Of a stretch of DNA of 64,000 nt, positions 36,301 through 47,507 are shown in pieces. Source of the DNA: Panorpa germanica (Eukaryota > Arthropoda > Insecta > Mecoptera > Panorpidae); contig OY783208.1 of NCBI GenBank assembly GCA_963678705.1, positions 17,929,486-17,993,485 of the forward strand, given 5' to 3'. Under the pieces are notes generated by a model, which searched no databases, was not told the DNA's origin, and worked only from the letters and a program-made list of their open reading frames with translations. The position numbers were made by a program, and so were the translations under genes. Numbering within the stretch: position 1 is the first letter of the stretch; each line of letters starts with the position of its first letter.

Positions 36301-39300
36301 GGAAAGAAGTGGTGAATATGGAACAATCCAACTGTTGTCAACTACGAAATCGTTTCCTTTCACTTTAGTTGTGATAGTTCTACCAATATCATCGGGCGAT
36401 CGACGCCGATACAATGGATAACCATCGTTGCCTGTAATGGTCTGTACCTTCAATTTTCGTGAATACCGTTTGGAACACTTGCCGTCGACCATGCACGGTG
36501 ATTGGCGGTTGATAGTGCCACACGGTCCATGAATCATATTCGTGATTACAACATCATGTAGGTCTGGATCGGTTTCAGGAGCAGGAATCTCCGCACATAT
36601 GATGTCATCTATTTGATCTGGCCGAATTCTTTCGACTAACCAAATTAGAATGTGAGCATGCGGCAGGCCTCGTTTTTGCCATTCGATTGAATACATCCCG
36701 CATCGAGTATTCCCAAAGACGTGTTGCTTAACAATGTAATTCATTAGTGACCGATTTTTTTGCCTTCTGTGCTAATTGCATCGCGTAAATGAATATACTC
36801 TTCTGAACGCAATTTAACTTGATTCAACCGAATGAAAGTCAGGCGCTCCGTTTCGATTTTAACGTACATGTCAACGCAATATTGTTGAAGCAGTCGACGA
36901 AATCGCAACAAATAATTGTCAGAATTTTCACGAAGCATCAAACGATATGCGTAATAATTCATTGAACTAACCTTCTTGGTAGTTTCCTCACCTGGAACAA
37001 ATGCAGTAAAAATTGTATTTTAGAACCCCTAATAGGTTAACGACTCTTACAGCTACTCTCTACTAAATTAGAAATTACAACTTTTTTTGGGTACTAAAAG
37101 CAAACAGAATAAAATGTATATCAAGTTTAAATGAAAACAACAATATTGATCTTACCATTCAATGGATTAATCATTTTGATATGAAAGTGATATCCATCGT
37201 CTCCTTGCCAAAACATCAGCGGGTATTGTAACGCGTCATATGAACGGTGTGTTTCATATATTCTTTGTAGTTGCACAGTATTGCGTCGTGTAAGTACAAT
37301 ATCACGTGTTTCCAAGTTTTCACGAACAATCAGGATTGCCACTTCATCGATTGTTGGAGCATTAAATGTGCGTTCATGTGTTCCAGCTGGTCTTTTATCT
37401 ACTCTGATCACAACTTTATAGTCATCACTTGGCATGCGCTCTAAAGCAGTCTTGAACAGCCTGACCAATGCATGATGTTCATGAAGCATTTGCTGCAAAT
37501 CTTGGAGAATTGCTCTTTTCGTAGCTGTGTTGATCCCTTGACGCCGGTCAAGTTGTTCTTCCATATTGCCCATGAAGTATATTTGCAAGAATTTATGCTG
37601 TGCATCTTCTATAGGTTGCAATGATCCAATGCGATGGCAAATCTGGCATTGAATCTGTAAAGTCAAAGCCATAATTATAGTTAGATTTACAAACACATTT
37701 TTTACGAACACTTTTTTTTTTCAAATAATAACATGCCATTTTTATTTCAGAGACAAATACAGAAATCTAACAAACTACATTCCAGATTTTTTTTACAATC
37801 ATAGAAAATATAGTTTTTAACGTAAATTACCTTAAATGTCGGATTATATCCGTGTTCTTCGATAATTTCCGCCCCAAATGAAGTCATTTGGAAACAGACA
37901 TTGTATTTTTGAGTGTTCGCTAGAAAATGTCGTGATTCTAGTGTTTCGCCATAAAGCAGGGAGCACAATGGCTCTGGTGGCGGGACCAATGATGGCAATT
38001 TCACTTTACCACTAAGGCAGCACAAACCAGGCGTTTCACCAGCAAACCTCAATGCTCCACAATGCTGGCAAACAACGTCCATTGGACCAATGCAAACTAA
38101 ACGATGCAAGCTGTAGTCGATGGTGCAATCATATAGAAACGCTGCTCGATTCAAATCAATACTTGAACCATTTCTTCTTGCACTTCGAAGATTATTCCTC
38201 TGTTCATCTGTACGATAAGCTCGACGATTTCTCGTTTCTAACCTAGCCGTTTCACGGGCTACCTCTCTTTGCTCTTGTGTTTGAGAAGCACGAATTAAGG
38301 CCCTTCTTTGCTCCATACTAACGCGGTGCTCTTCTCGTGCAATTTCTCGTTCTTCATCAGATAATTGACTCGCGATATTCCGTTGCCTAATTGCATTACG
38401 GCTCCGCTGGGAAAGATTAGATCTTCTAGGACGCGGCATAGTTATTAATATTAATACTGAATGTGCACTCGCATAAAACCACAAAAAACCACTTTCGAGA
38501 CATAGACAATAGCTCAAAGAGTATATAAGCACTACATATGAATAGCTTATCAAGAAAAATTATAGTTATAGATAACCTATAAAAAGACATTTACACTTTT
38601 GTTAACCTGTACAATAAATCTTAGGTATTATTTTCTGAAATTAAAAATTAAATAATTAATAAATAATTTACACAAATTAATGTCTAAAAGAAACAAATAT
38701 AACAGTACCTGAACTTTCGACACATTTTACAAAAAATAAATTTCTGAACCGTTGTCATGACAACAAATGTTTGACATGAAATAAACAAATCAGCATTTAT
38801 TGAAATGATTAAGTATCGAGTTTTCATTGTCGAGTTTTTTAAATTTCGAATTTTCATTGTTTTTAAGATGTATTATGCTATTGTAAGTGTTGTAACAAAC
38901 CCGTCTTTGCTTTATATATTTTCATTGTTTTTAAGATGTATTATGCTATTCGGGGCGGAGACAAATCCAACGAATCAATAACCATGAATATTGGTTCAGC
39001 AGATCTCGAGTTATAAGTGTTGCAACAAACCCGTCTTTCTTTTATATATTAAGATTGACCAACTTTTTTTCAAAATTTGGGATTCTTTTTCGATTCGAAA
39101 ATTAGGTACCAAAGTTAGCCTATATAAAAATTTTCAACTTTCTAGCACAATATTTACCCTCGGCAAAAACCGCCCCCGTGCCCCCAAATAAAATTTTGAA
39201 ATTTTGATTTTTTTTTTAAATATTATATTCAATTATTACACAATCCAAAATTTGGACTTTCTCCAAAGTTTCCTAATGGGCCCCCTAATATTCTCAGGGC

Positions 39301-40063
39301 CCCTTTTATTAAATTTTCAATTTCGATGTTTTGAAATATGTTCGCATTCAATAGCGTAATACACATGCAAAATTTCACATTTCTATCTTTTACGAATACA
39401 AAGTTATATAGCAAAAAAGGGCCCAATTTTTTTTCCAGTTTTCAACATTTTCTCCGTGGCAGTTCAGGCATAAATTTCAACAAATTTATTAAAAAGAAAA
39501 TAAGACATTATACTTAAACTAGTAAAATATTTTAGAAATTTTGCTTTAATTAAGGTAGTTGTGCCGCGACACTAACTTTTATAGCTGTCCTAATCTTTCT
39601 AATACACGTCCTATATTTAGGTTAACTTTTTTACGATAATGTAATGTCAGATTACATTAAGAAAAATATTCGTTTGACATGAATTTACGTTTTTTGTTCA
39701 CTGGATGATTAAAAGCAGTTTTATTAGATGAATTTTAAAAAATATGTAGCAACCCAATGAAACTCCCATCGCTTTGTTACGGATTTAGATGTTTGTAATT
39801 TATGATTTTCAGTGAATTGACTAAAATATATTTCAGTGCAGAGTTCATGGCAACATTCAGTTGTTGTCAGTTGGTAACCCTGATCCATTTATGTTCACCC
39901 TCTGTTTTTGTGTTGGTACTATTCTTACGTTGTGTTTACTTGCAGCAATTTGAACGGTCCGTACCATAATACGGCTGTGAAGGGTGAAAAGACAATGTTC
40001 TGGGAATTCGACTTTGTCATCTACGCCCTTAAATCATCGCGGATGCTGATCAGAAAGAAATGA
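30335..40063 (+). CDS. Fibrinogen-related protein, C-terminal four exons
   Basis: The exons are 30335-30451, 30599-30743, 32701-32839 and 39946-40063; all have GT/AG borders and compatible phases (0, 1, 2). Together they give 172 residues of a fibrinogen C-terminal (FReD) domain. Visible marks are S-V-D-F-Y-R-N-Y, G-F-G-P-L-T-G-N-H-W-L-G, S-G-Y-S-G-N-A-G-D-S, a calcium-site-like D-K-D-Q-D-M-D, the disulphide pair H-C-A-E / S-D-C-G, W-W-Y, S-N-L-N-G-P-Y and the terminal M-L-I-R-K-K. The family is secreted, and in arthropods often acts as lectins in immunity. About 45 N-terminal domain residues and the signal peptide were not found, so the gene is incomplete here or starts further upstream. AATAAA at about 40138 may be its poly(A) signal. 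The last intron (7.1 kb) is swollen by a Helitron. Confidence 0.88.
30744..32700 (+). other. Fibrinogen-gene intron
   Basis: This 2-kb intron has no recognisable coding remnant. It contains an inverted pair of CRE-like motifs, TGACGTCACGTCAG and CTGACGTCA, at about 32088-32136, and a short C-run near 32590. Confidence 0.5.
33490..33643 (+). repeat. Repeat family R3, left part, cut by the Helitron
   Basis: This resembles 46350-46500 (AATTTCATTTCAAA, then AATTGAAATATTTA, then CAATAAAATA). The similarity stops at the Helitron 3' end, and later R3 blocks reappear at about 39040. That fits insertion of the Helitron into an R3 copy. Confidence 0.5.
33644..38600 (-). mobile_element. Helitron, decayed, inside the fibrinogen intron
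   Basis: The 3' terminus is clear: on the minus strand it ends CGCCGGGTCAGCTAG followed by T, that is CTAG|T, with a short GGCG/CGCC hairpin about 10 bp upstream. The 5' terminus was not identified, so the right limit is approximate (it lies past the Rep start at 38439). The element encodes a Rep/helicase that is broken in at least two places. Its 3' end shares the GGCGGTACGAAGTTCGCCGG segment with the derivative ending at 42506. Confidence 0.85.
33942..38439 (-). pseudogene. Helitron Rep/helicase (RepHel), broken
   Basis: The N-terminal exon 38439-37831 starts M-P-R-P-R-R and has C-Q-H-C-G-A-L-R-F. Further exons are 37654-37156 and from 36991. The Rep part keeps the HUH motif (G-L-P-H-A-H-I-L) and the Y-I-C-K-Y-V-T-K tyrosine motif. 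The segment with the first Rep motif (F-x-T-x-T-C-N-P), normally about 70 residues before HUH, is missing: the frame runs R-D-A-I-S-T-E-G, then a stop at about 36744, and restarts at Y-I-V-K-Q-H-V-F-G. The helicase has Walker A (A-P-G-G-T-G-K-T), Walker B (W-D-E-C), G-D-F-R-Q-T-L-P and T-I-N-K-S-Q-G-Q-S-L, as in Pif1. A frameshift in an eight-base homopolymer at 35233-35240 separates Rep from helicase just before Walker A. The helicase frame from 35234 to 33942 is intact. Confidence 0.85.
38601..39945 (+). other. Intron remainder with R3 repeat and direct duplications
   Basis: A direct repeat of TTTTTAAGATGTATTATGCTA and TGTAACAAACCCGTCTTT blocks lies at about 38865-39040. Repeat family R3 occupies about 39040-39440. 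The block 39597-39945 is the intron segment duplicated at 26757-27107. I see no coding sequence. Confidence 0.5.
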
Positions 40064-40154
40064 TCAGTGAGTTATGTTATTGCTAGTTTATTATAACAAT
40101 AATAATAACATTTAAAATATAATGTACTTTATTTAACAATAAATCCACTTTTAA

Positions 40155-40254
40155 TACAATGATATAATTATAATAATATGGTTACTTCCTCGATGGATAG
40201 TAACAGAATATACTACTTAATATTACAAAATGTTTTCTTATTTATACTAGTTTA
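40155..40254 (+). repeat. 100-bp direct repeat X, left copy
   Basis: This is nearly identical to 42507-42606, running from TACAATGATATAATTATAAT to ATACTAGTTTA with about one mismatch. It lies directly against the 5' TC end of the first Helitron derivative. Confidence 0.9.
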
Positions 40255-41748
40255 TCTACTATATAAAAATAAGTCGGGTTTTCCTTCCTGACGTTATAAC
40301 TCCAGAACGCACGAACCGATTTCCACGGTTTTGCATTCGTTGGAAAGGTCTCGGGCTCCGTGAGGTTTATAGCAAAGAAAATTCAGGAATTCAGGAAAAA
40401 TTTCAACAGAAAAGCGGGAAAATCTTTTTTCACATACAGCGCCATCTCTGATACATAGCATAGATACAAACCAATATTTTAAGTAAATGGCGCCGGTGCG
40501 TGATACATTGTTTGACAGCTACTCATTGTTCTCTGCTTAGTTAATTTTATGTGACAAACCGGTATTGTGTTCACTGCGAAATTGTGAAAAAAAAGTTAAA
40601 AAAATAAGTTATTCGTTTCCTAACATTTCAATTGGAAACCATCAAATCAATCACGTGTATTGTGCAAATATTTATTCAATTTCAACAGCAGGCATTTGTC
40701 TTTAAGGTGGTAAGTTGAACTGTGTAAATTATGTGGATCATGCATTTCAGGTTACATTCACCACTCTGTCCATAGTCCAAAATGCCTAGAGGACGACGTG
40801 CGAACATCGCATATTGGAAGTGATCCCGATTCCAGCCATTTTCTTCAACACATCCTTGAATACAATAACTGCTTTCGCATGACTTCCTTTGGAGCTAATA
40901 TCATTCGAGAAGGCGGCTTCATGCCGACTTGCAAGGTAAAAGATACAACACACATAACCAATCACACACACCAACACAATGAATTGCAACTTTTTTTTCA
41001 CGCTAATAATGCTGTGGTTAATATGTTCAAAACAGCATTGGAACGAATGCCATCGGATACGCACAAATTTGTCATAAGAGCGGATTGTACCCCAACAGGT
41101 AAACATGTGCGAAGATTCAATGCACCCACCGTTAATGATGTTGCTGAAATTATTGTTGGCGATCCAACTAAATCGCGAGACATTGTCGTTCAGCGAAGAA
41201 GCAATATCATGCATCGTGTAAACGAGACACATCGTTTGTACGATGCGTTACAATATCCAATCATTTATTGGCAAGGGCAAGACGGATACGACATCACGTT
41301 GAAGATGGTCGATCCAATTACACGTACAATATTCACACACTAATTATTGCTATTATTGGTTTCCATTAACAATTCATTTAATTTTGCATTTTCAGGCGTA
41401 TCGGAATAACGTAGAGTTGGGAAACCATCCGATTTGTTTGTGTTAACGTCAGACCAAAAAACAAAAAATGTGGTTTACCAAAGAGCACTTCAATGAAACG
41501 GATAATTTGCGGACACGTATAACGCTTCGATTCAGTATTTACTTTGGATTCACTTTCATTTACTTAGAGAAGTTCAACTAAATAACACTAATCGAAATGA
41601 ATTCATTACTGTTGTGAAATGAAATAAAATTTTTCCTTTTCAAATATAAAACAAAAAAAAATTTTTTCTTCATCTTTTAATCACCAAACGAAATGTTACA
41701 TAAAACGAAGCCATCTGATGGCGAAACGGAGTTCGCCGGGTTTGCTAG
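40255..41748 (+). mobile_element. Non-autonomous Helitron H1
   Basis: This begins TCTACTATATAAAAATAAG after an A and ends CGCCGGGTTTGCTAG, giving the 5' TC and 3' CTAG termini of Helitrons. A short GGCGAAACGGAGTTCGCC hairpin sits just before the end. The 5' end continues with CTCCAGAACGCACGAACC, a segment common at Helitron 5' ends. It carries only part of a Rep N-terminus. Confidence 0.85.
40782..41343 (+). pseudogene. Helitron Rep N-terminal fragment in H1
   Basis: A typical start (M-P-R-G-R-R-A-N) is out of frame with the rest. From 40798 the frame gives 181 residues matching the intron-borne Helitron: H-F-L-Q-H-I-L-E-Y-N, then A-L-E-R-M-P-S-D, then R-F-N-A-P-T and L-Y-D-A-L-Q-Y-P. It is a different subfamily (about half the residues differ). 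It lacks the HUH domain and the helicase. Confidence 0.8.
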
Positions 41749-42506
41749 TCTGTATATATATAGTAAAAGTACTGATACCACAAACTGCTTACTGCTTGAA
41801 TATGTATATACATACATGTGCATACATACAGTTCATACTTTCCGTACTGATGTGTTTTGTTCATTCTGTTCTCCTGATACATTTTATTCGTTGTGAATCT
41901 CTCTTTCAGGTCCTATTAAAGTCACGATGTTTCACGATGCTATCGGTATTCCAAGGATTCCGATGATCCCAACGGATATGCCATTTGAGTTTAAACGAAT
42001 TCAATTCCCGATTCGTCTTGCCTTCGACATGACGATCAACAAATCACAGGGCCAATCCTTGACTATTTGTGGCCTCAATCTAGAAAATGCATGTTTTTCT
42101 CATGGTCAATTGTACGTGGCATGCTCACGTGTCGGCAAACCATCCGCTTTATTTGTTCTTGCGCCTGACCAAAAAACAAAGAATGTCGTTTACCACAAGG
42201 TGCTTGAATGAAAATCCCATTAATGAATTAATCCGAGTGTATTCCAATCTGCACAACATAGTTTTCAATCATTTTTTTCTCACATGAGTTTGAATTACAT
42301 AATTATTATTATTTTTTTTAATTTTTATTCTCATTCTGTATGTTTTCATCATCATTCATCATAATAAAATACTTTTATGTTTCTATCTATATTAATATTA
42401 TTTTGTGTCATTGTATTACGTTCATGAAAGCCTAAATTAGTTCAGCTAAAAGGTAACACGATATTCATTGACTGTTAGGCGGTACGAAGTTCGCCGGGTC
42501 AGCTAG
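41749..42506 (+). mobile_element. Helitron H2, deletion derivative abutting H1
   Basis: This starts TCTGTATATATATAG immediately after the CTAG of H1 and ends GCCGGGTCAGCTAG before T. The last 500 bp is nearly identical to the 3' part of the intron-borne Helitron in inverted orientation (33644 to about 34200), so H2 is an internally deleted relative. Confidence 0.8.
41930..42211 (+). pseudogene. Helitron helicase C-terminal fragment in H2
   Basis: About 88 residues match the end of the helicase at 33942-34200 with one replacement in the aligned part (L-A-F-D-M for L-A-F-A-M). It includes T-I-N-K-S-Q-G-Q-S-L and Y-V-A-C-S-R-V. It lacks Walker A and B, so it is not functional. Confidence 0.88.
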
Positions 42507-42606
42507 TACAATGATATAATTATAATAATATGGTTACTTCCTCGATGGATAGTAACAGAATATACTACTTAATATTACAAAATGTTTCCTTATTTATACT
42601 AGTTTA
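42507..42606 (+). repeat. 100-bp direct repeat X, right copy
   Basis: This begins right after the CTAG of H2. With the left copy it brackets both Helitrons. It is far too long for a target-site duplication, since Helitrons normally make none. Confidence 0.9.
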
Positions 42607-44203
42607 TTTATCTATATTTTTGGTACGGCATCCTGGGGCCCTATTCCTGAATTATGCGAGCAATGTTCGCAATCGAACAGATTCGATCGAAACGAGTGAA
42701 GTAAGATTCGATCACAGTTGTAAACACTATTCCTGAATACAATCGAAGCTAACATTCTCCATTCGATTGAATATATTGTGTAGAACGTTTTGTAGACCAG
42801 CAAAATGCGGGAAATTTTAATTAATTTAAATATTTTTTGTAAGTTGGATATCATTATCTGGTTAAACTATTATTTCTACTCTTTTTCTGGATTTTAAAAG
42901 AAGCATTGTCTTAGTATAGTACAAAATTAATATTGAATACAGAGTTTGCATAATAATTTATATATTCTCCTATTTATTAATTTTATAGAACTTTTAATTA
43001 TTTCACAATTGAATTATAACAATTATATGCATTAATAGAATATTAGAATACATTATATTTGTTAAATTACGATAGATTAAATAAACAGCACTTATTTTAA
43101 TAAGTATATTTAAGAACAAACACAATATACTATTTCTAATTTAATTAATAAATAAACAGTATATTCTAGTATAAATAAGATCTATTAATTAAGTATTTTG
43201 GCTACGTATAGTTTCTGATTCTAATGGTTGTATTTTCTTAACTGTATTTCATTTTCCATATAATTTAATAATTTTTGAATTCCTAAAGTTCTAAATATAT
43301 TAACATTGAATACATTAATAAACATGCAAAATTTCAACCTTCTAACTTATAAAAGATAGTTTAAAAAAGATAGTTAAGGAGCCGTTTTCTAGCCACCATA
43401 CGAATCGCCTAAGCATATAAACTTTCACCTGGAACATTATAATATAGGAGGATGGAGCTTTAAATTTTAAACAATAATGTGCTACTAAAATAAATTTTAC
43501 TTTTGTTAATTTTAAGAAGAATAAAAATCCATCTGCAGCCAACTTCAGAAGATTGTCAAAATAATTTTCCACCATTAGTTGTAATCTGAATTATTGTAAG
43601 CCAGAAAACCAGTGTTGCCATATGTAACGTCATATGTTACGTCACGTGTTATTTTCTTCACTTCACCCCGAAAACACTCAAGCCTATCCCCACTCATCAA
43701 AATTCACTATTCCTCCACACCCTCGCTCATACATGCTTAAATTTCCAAAACTTGACAGAGATATATCTATTTAAAGTTTGAATTATCCTAGTAGTTGATG
43801 ACGTCACGAACTGAATAGAATATAATAAGTAATGTTATTTATTTTTAGTTTTATATGACATCATTATATTGAAACATTATGGGTCGACTCAACAGCTGTT
43901 ATAGTTTTGACGTTTAATTCTGCATCTCTTTTGCACTTCTCTTATTTAACAGCTATTGTAAAGGTAGGTAAATAGTAGTTGGGAAGAAATGACGTCATTA
44001 ATTGAAGACAATTTTTGTAAATTTGTAAAAGAAATGTTTATTTCAATCGTTGATATCTTCTATAACATTGTGAATTGAATAAAAACAATTGGATATTTGA
44101 GGTTATGATAGCCAACTTTATCAATATACAGTGAAGTTTTATAGAAATTTAGTGGTGCGTGGAATATCTTTGAAATTCAAAGAAATTCATGTAAGTTCCT
44201 TAT
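42607..44203. other. Intergenic stretch without a gene
   Basis: A partial R3 repeat lies at about 43255-43365 (TTCTAAATATATTAACATTGA, then ATGCAAAATTTCAACC). ACGTCA motifs cluster at 43628-43660, 43799 and 43987. I see no exon. Confidence 0.4.
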
Positions 44204-45294
44204 TTAATTTAGTAGTCGACACTTAGGGGGTTCGGATGTCCATGCACCGTCGTAGCAGGTGATTTTGTCAGTTCCGGTGAGTTCGAACAATTCGTCGCAC
44301 GAATATTCAACACCAGATAAACTGCGAACTTGAATTCCCGGAAGTGATTGATCCACATCATCCACAGAATTGATTATTCTTCCGTTGGCTGGAACTGCAG
44401 GCAAAGCACACAGCTCGTTGCCTAAAACGTAAAGAGAAATTTCTATAAACCTTCAACCTAAAAGGCAGCTGAACTCTAAATGGTTGAAATAAATAAATGC
44501 TGAATCTGAAATATATCTGAAAGAAATCTGAATAAATATTTTATAAAATATAATAATTTATTTGTCAAAGAACCAAATCTCGCATGCGTCAACACACGTA
44601 AATTTACAGCGTTGCCAAATTTATTATTCCTTTTTCAAAATATTTAATTTGAATTTAAATTGAATTAATATAAATTTGATATTAATTATAGGTAATTTTT
44701 CATTTATTTAAATATTATATGCATAAAAAATCATTATAACAAGCAAAAAGCAGTTTAATAGGTAATTGAAAAATTAATTTTCATAGGTACAGTCCCAATA
44801 TTTGCTCGTCCCTCATGTACTTCGTACTTTGCATCTCGTATTACCGAGAGATAAACTTTTTGCATTGACGGTACGTCCTGTACCTCCTTAAACACGAATT
44901 CCTAACGTAAAATCTAGATTAAAACATTAAATGAAAACGTAAATTAAATATAAGAACAGTGAGTGAGAAGGAGGTTTAACAAAGTTGGGATTTAAATGGT
45001 CGTGGAATGTTCAATGATAAAGTTATTGATAGAACAGTAGATTGTCTGGAACAAGTTGTTACGAATTCCAAGGTGTCTTTGACTCACCCACGCATTTCGG
45101 AATCACTGGCAGCCATTTCCCATTTTCGCAGTATATGATAGGTGCCCCTTCTAACAAATATGGTGCGGGGCAATAATACTTCAATGTCTGGAATTCCTCA
45201 ACCGGTGATCCTGCAACTGGAGCATCTGGAGAACCAAGGATCGAGTAGCTGCCCTATATGGGTGCATCTGGGACAACGCAGGCTGCGTCTAATC
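44204..45294 (-). CDS. Sushi/CCP-domain protein, two exons, one with in-frame TAG
   Basis: The exons are 45294-45088 and 44421-44204. Both have good splice sites (TTGACAG acceptor, GTGAGT donor, GTTTTAG acceptor) and the phases join (G|GC). Each encodes one CCP module. The first has V-E-E-F-Q-T-L-K-Y-Y-C, then Y-C-E-N-G-K-W-L-P-V-I-P-K-C. The second has L-C-A-L-P, then Y-S-C, then I-T-C-Y-D-G-A-W and P-P-K-C. The second ends K-C-R-L-L-N-stop, so it may be the C-terminus. CCP modules mediate protein binding in secreted immune or clotting-type proteins. The codon after A-P-I in the first module is TAG (45254-45256), so either the gene is dead or this exon is skipped or the base is an error. Upstream exons were not found. 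Confidence 0.72.
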
Positions 45295-45338
45295 CTGTCA
45301 ACAACGTTAGTACTTATTAAAAGTATAAGGAATCGATT

Positions 45339-46342
45339 AATGGGCTTGTGTCCTCATTTTTTAGTGGTCGATTTTTCAATTGTTGATTGAAATTGATGTT
45401 GATAAATGTGTATTGGCGTGTCTATTTTATTAAATATCTAAATGTTGACCGAGAAATAGCAATTAAAAATTTGAATTGTAGTTTTAGCGCTAGAAATGGT
45501 CGGCCATTTATGTACGACGTGAAATGCATTTTATACGTCAGTTATTTGTGGATTAGACCAGTGCTGTGGTAATGTTTTGCAGCTGTTGGTAGTCGAAATA
45601 ATCAAGTCAAGTCAAAGAATAATAAGTTTTTATTTTATTTAACCCTGTTACTGCAGACATAATACTGATATTTGATATTTCGATATATAAATACATATAG
45701 CAGAGATTTATGAGCTGTAAGATTGGTAACCTGTAAGCTTGTCAGAGTTCTGTCATGAATATGCTATCTCTTTTACGCTCTATTGTACAACAGAGATAAC
45801 AACTAGCGATGATAAGGTCACATGCAATTGGAATCTTGTACAACGTTAAATCGCTTTAATAATTAAAGAGACAAAATGACTTTTTTAATTGTTATTATCT
45901 CTTAACATATAAGGAGTTATTAAAAAATAATTGAACATTTACCACTTTATCAATATATAGTACACTTTTATAGAATCTTAATTTCTATAAAAGTGTACTA
46001 TATATTGATAAACTGGGTTACTAGAACCTCAAATGTTCAATTATTTCTTAATAACTGTAAATAATATTTGATATTTTGATATATAAATACATATAGCAGA
46101 GATTTATGATCTGTAAGGTTGGTAACCTTACACAAGGATTGTGATGTCACATGCATTTGGAGTTTGTACAACGTTGAATCCCTTTAATATTTAAAGAGAC
46201 AAAATGACTTTTTTAATTGTTAATATCTCCTAACATATAAGGAGTTATTAAAAAATAATTGAACATTTGAGGTTCTAGTAACCCACTTTATCAATATATA
46301 GTACACTTTTATTGAAAATAAGATATAGGACACAAGCCCATT
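45339..46342 (+). mobile_element. MITE M1, composite copy F
   Basis: Both AATGGGCTTGTGTCC termini are present and outward facing. The internal sequence is rearranged: an inverted segment at about 45935-46045 repeats the AGTACACTTTTATAGAA / TTCTATAAAAGTGTACT block, and the CAGAGATTTATGA...GGTAACC block occurs twice (about 45695 and 46095). It looks like two copies fused by deletion. It lies directly upstream of the CCP exons. Confidence 0.75.
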
Positions 46343-46344
46343 CA

Positions 46345-46860
46345 ACAAAATAATTCATAATTTCATTTCAAAATTTAATTCCATTTTCAAATTGAAATAT
46401 TTAACTCGCTCTATAATAAAATAATTTTTTTATGTAAATTAACTAAAAAGATATATTTTTCTCAATAAAATATAATTTCTATTTAATTTTCAAAAGTTAT
46501 GCGGTATTTGATAAACTTTTTCTCAATACATGTGAATTCTTTTTTTGATTTGTAAATTAGGTACCAAAGTTAGCCTATTTATAAAATTTCAACTTTCTAA
46601 CACCGTCGTAACACCCCCTCTTAATCTTCTTAATTTTGATTTTTTTATTAATTATATAATAAATTATTATTAAATACAAAATTTGAACTTTCCGCAAAGG
46701 TCTCAAACGGGCCCCTAATAGTATCAACGCCCCTTTTTCAATTTCTAAAGTTTGAAATATGTCAGCATTGAATACCTTAATACATATGCAAAATTTCAAC
46801 TCTCTATCTTGTACGAATTAAAAGATATACAACAAAAAATAAATTATTATATATAGCTTT
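46345..46860 (+). repeat. Repeat family R3, longest copy
   Basis: This contains the blocks seen separately at 33490-33643, 39040-39440, 8262-8455 and 43255-43365, in the same order. It has no coding capacity, and the ends are unclear. Confidence 0.55.
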
Positions 46861-46966
46861 TCCAAAATTACGGGTTTCCAGGAAATTCAGGGGAAAATCT
46901 GAGGACGCCAAAAGTCTTACAATTGTTTCTCTACAAATAGACAGTTTTCAAGAAAATGGGCAAATG

Positions 46967-47117
46967 CCCAGTAAACAATTTGGTGAAGTGTCCTATTTTG
47001 TGACGTTTCTATCACTATTGCACTTCAATTATAGTTCGCATAAACTTTATATTCATTTGTATTCCGACAGGTGGATTGGTTTCGCCATTTGTAGCCGATA
47101 AAATAGACATTCATTTG
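46967..47117 (+). repeat. Dispersed repeat with parts at 206 and 28186
   Basis: The first 30 bp (CCCAGTAAACAATTTGGTGA onward) matches 28186, and the end matches 206-273. Together they suggest one interspersed repeat of which each locus keeps a part. A short exon-like block on the minus strand at 47319-47262 was not accepted. Confidence 0.5.
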
Positions 47118-47507
47118 ACGACTGTGAGAAACTGAACTGCAAATGAACTCTTTCATGACACAAAAATCATAAGCATCTTCAATATGATAGCAAAGTGACT
47201 CCAAAATGTTCAGTGGGATAAACGTTCACTTTGAACATTATAATATAGAAGGATTCCTCACCTCTAACATTTGGCTGTCGATTTGATCTTCTTCACCATC
47301 CATCATCATCATCTTCATCCTACAAATATATTAAAAAAAAAACATTAAAAAGATATTCACTGTTAGTAGTAAATGACGTATTAAACACACACCCTCATAT
47401 GTGTTTCTATTGTATAAAAAAGATGTAAAATCTTCGGATGTGACGTACCATGTATTAAAATTCTGATCCCATTAATAATTAAAGAGAACAAAATGACTAT
47501 TTTAATT

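Noticed and set aside
45387-45572. 61-codon open stretch repeated at 52508-52693, also present in other M1 copies
   Set aside because: It lies within the M1 MITE and is conserved only because the element is repeated. Different copies break it, and it resembles no known protein.
47262-47319. Possible 58-bp acidic micro-exon on the minus strand with good splice sites
   Set aside because: Its phase does not fit the CCP exon downstream and no other partner was found. The GAT-repeat content makes a chance open frame likely.
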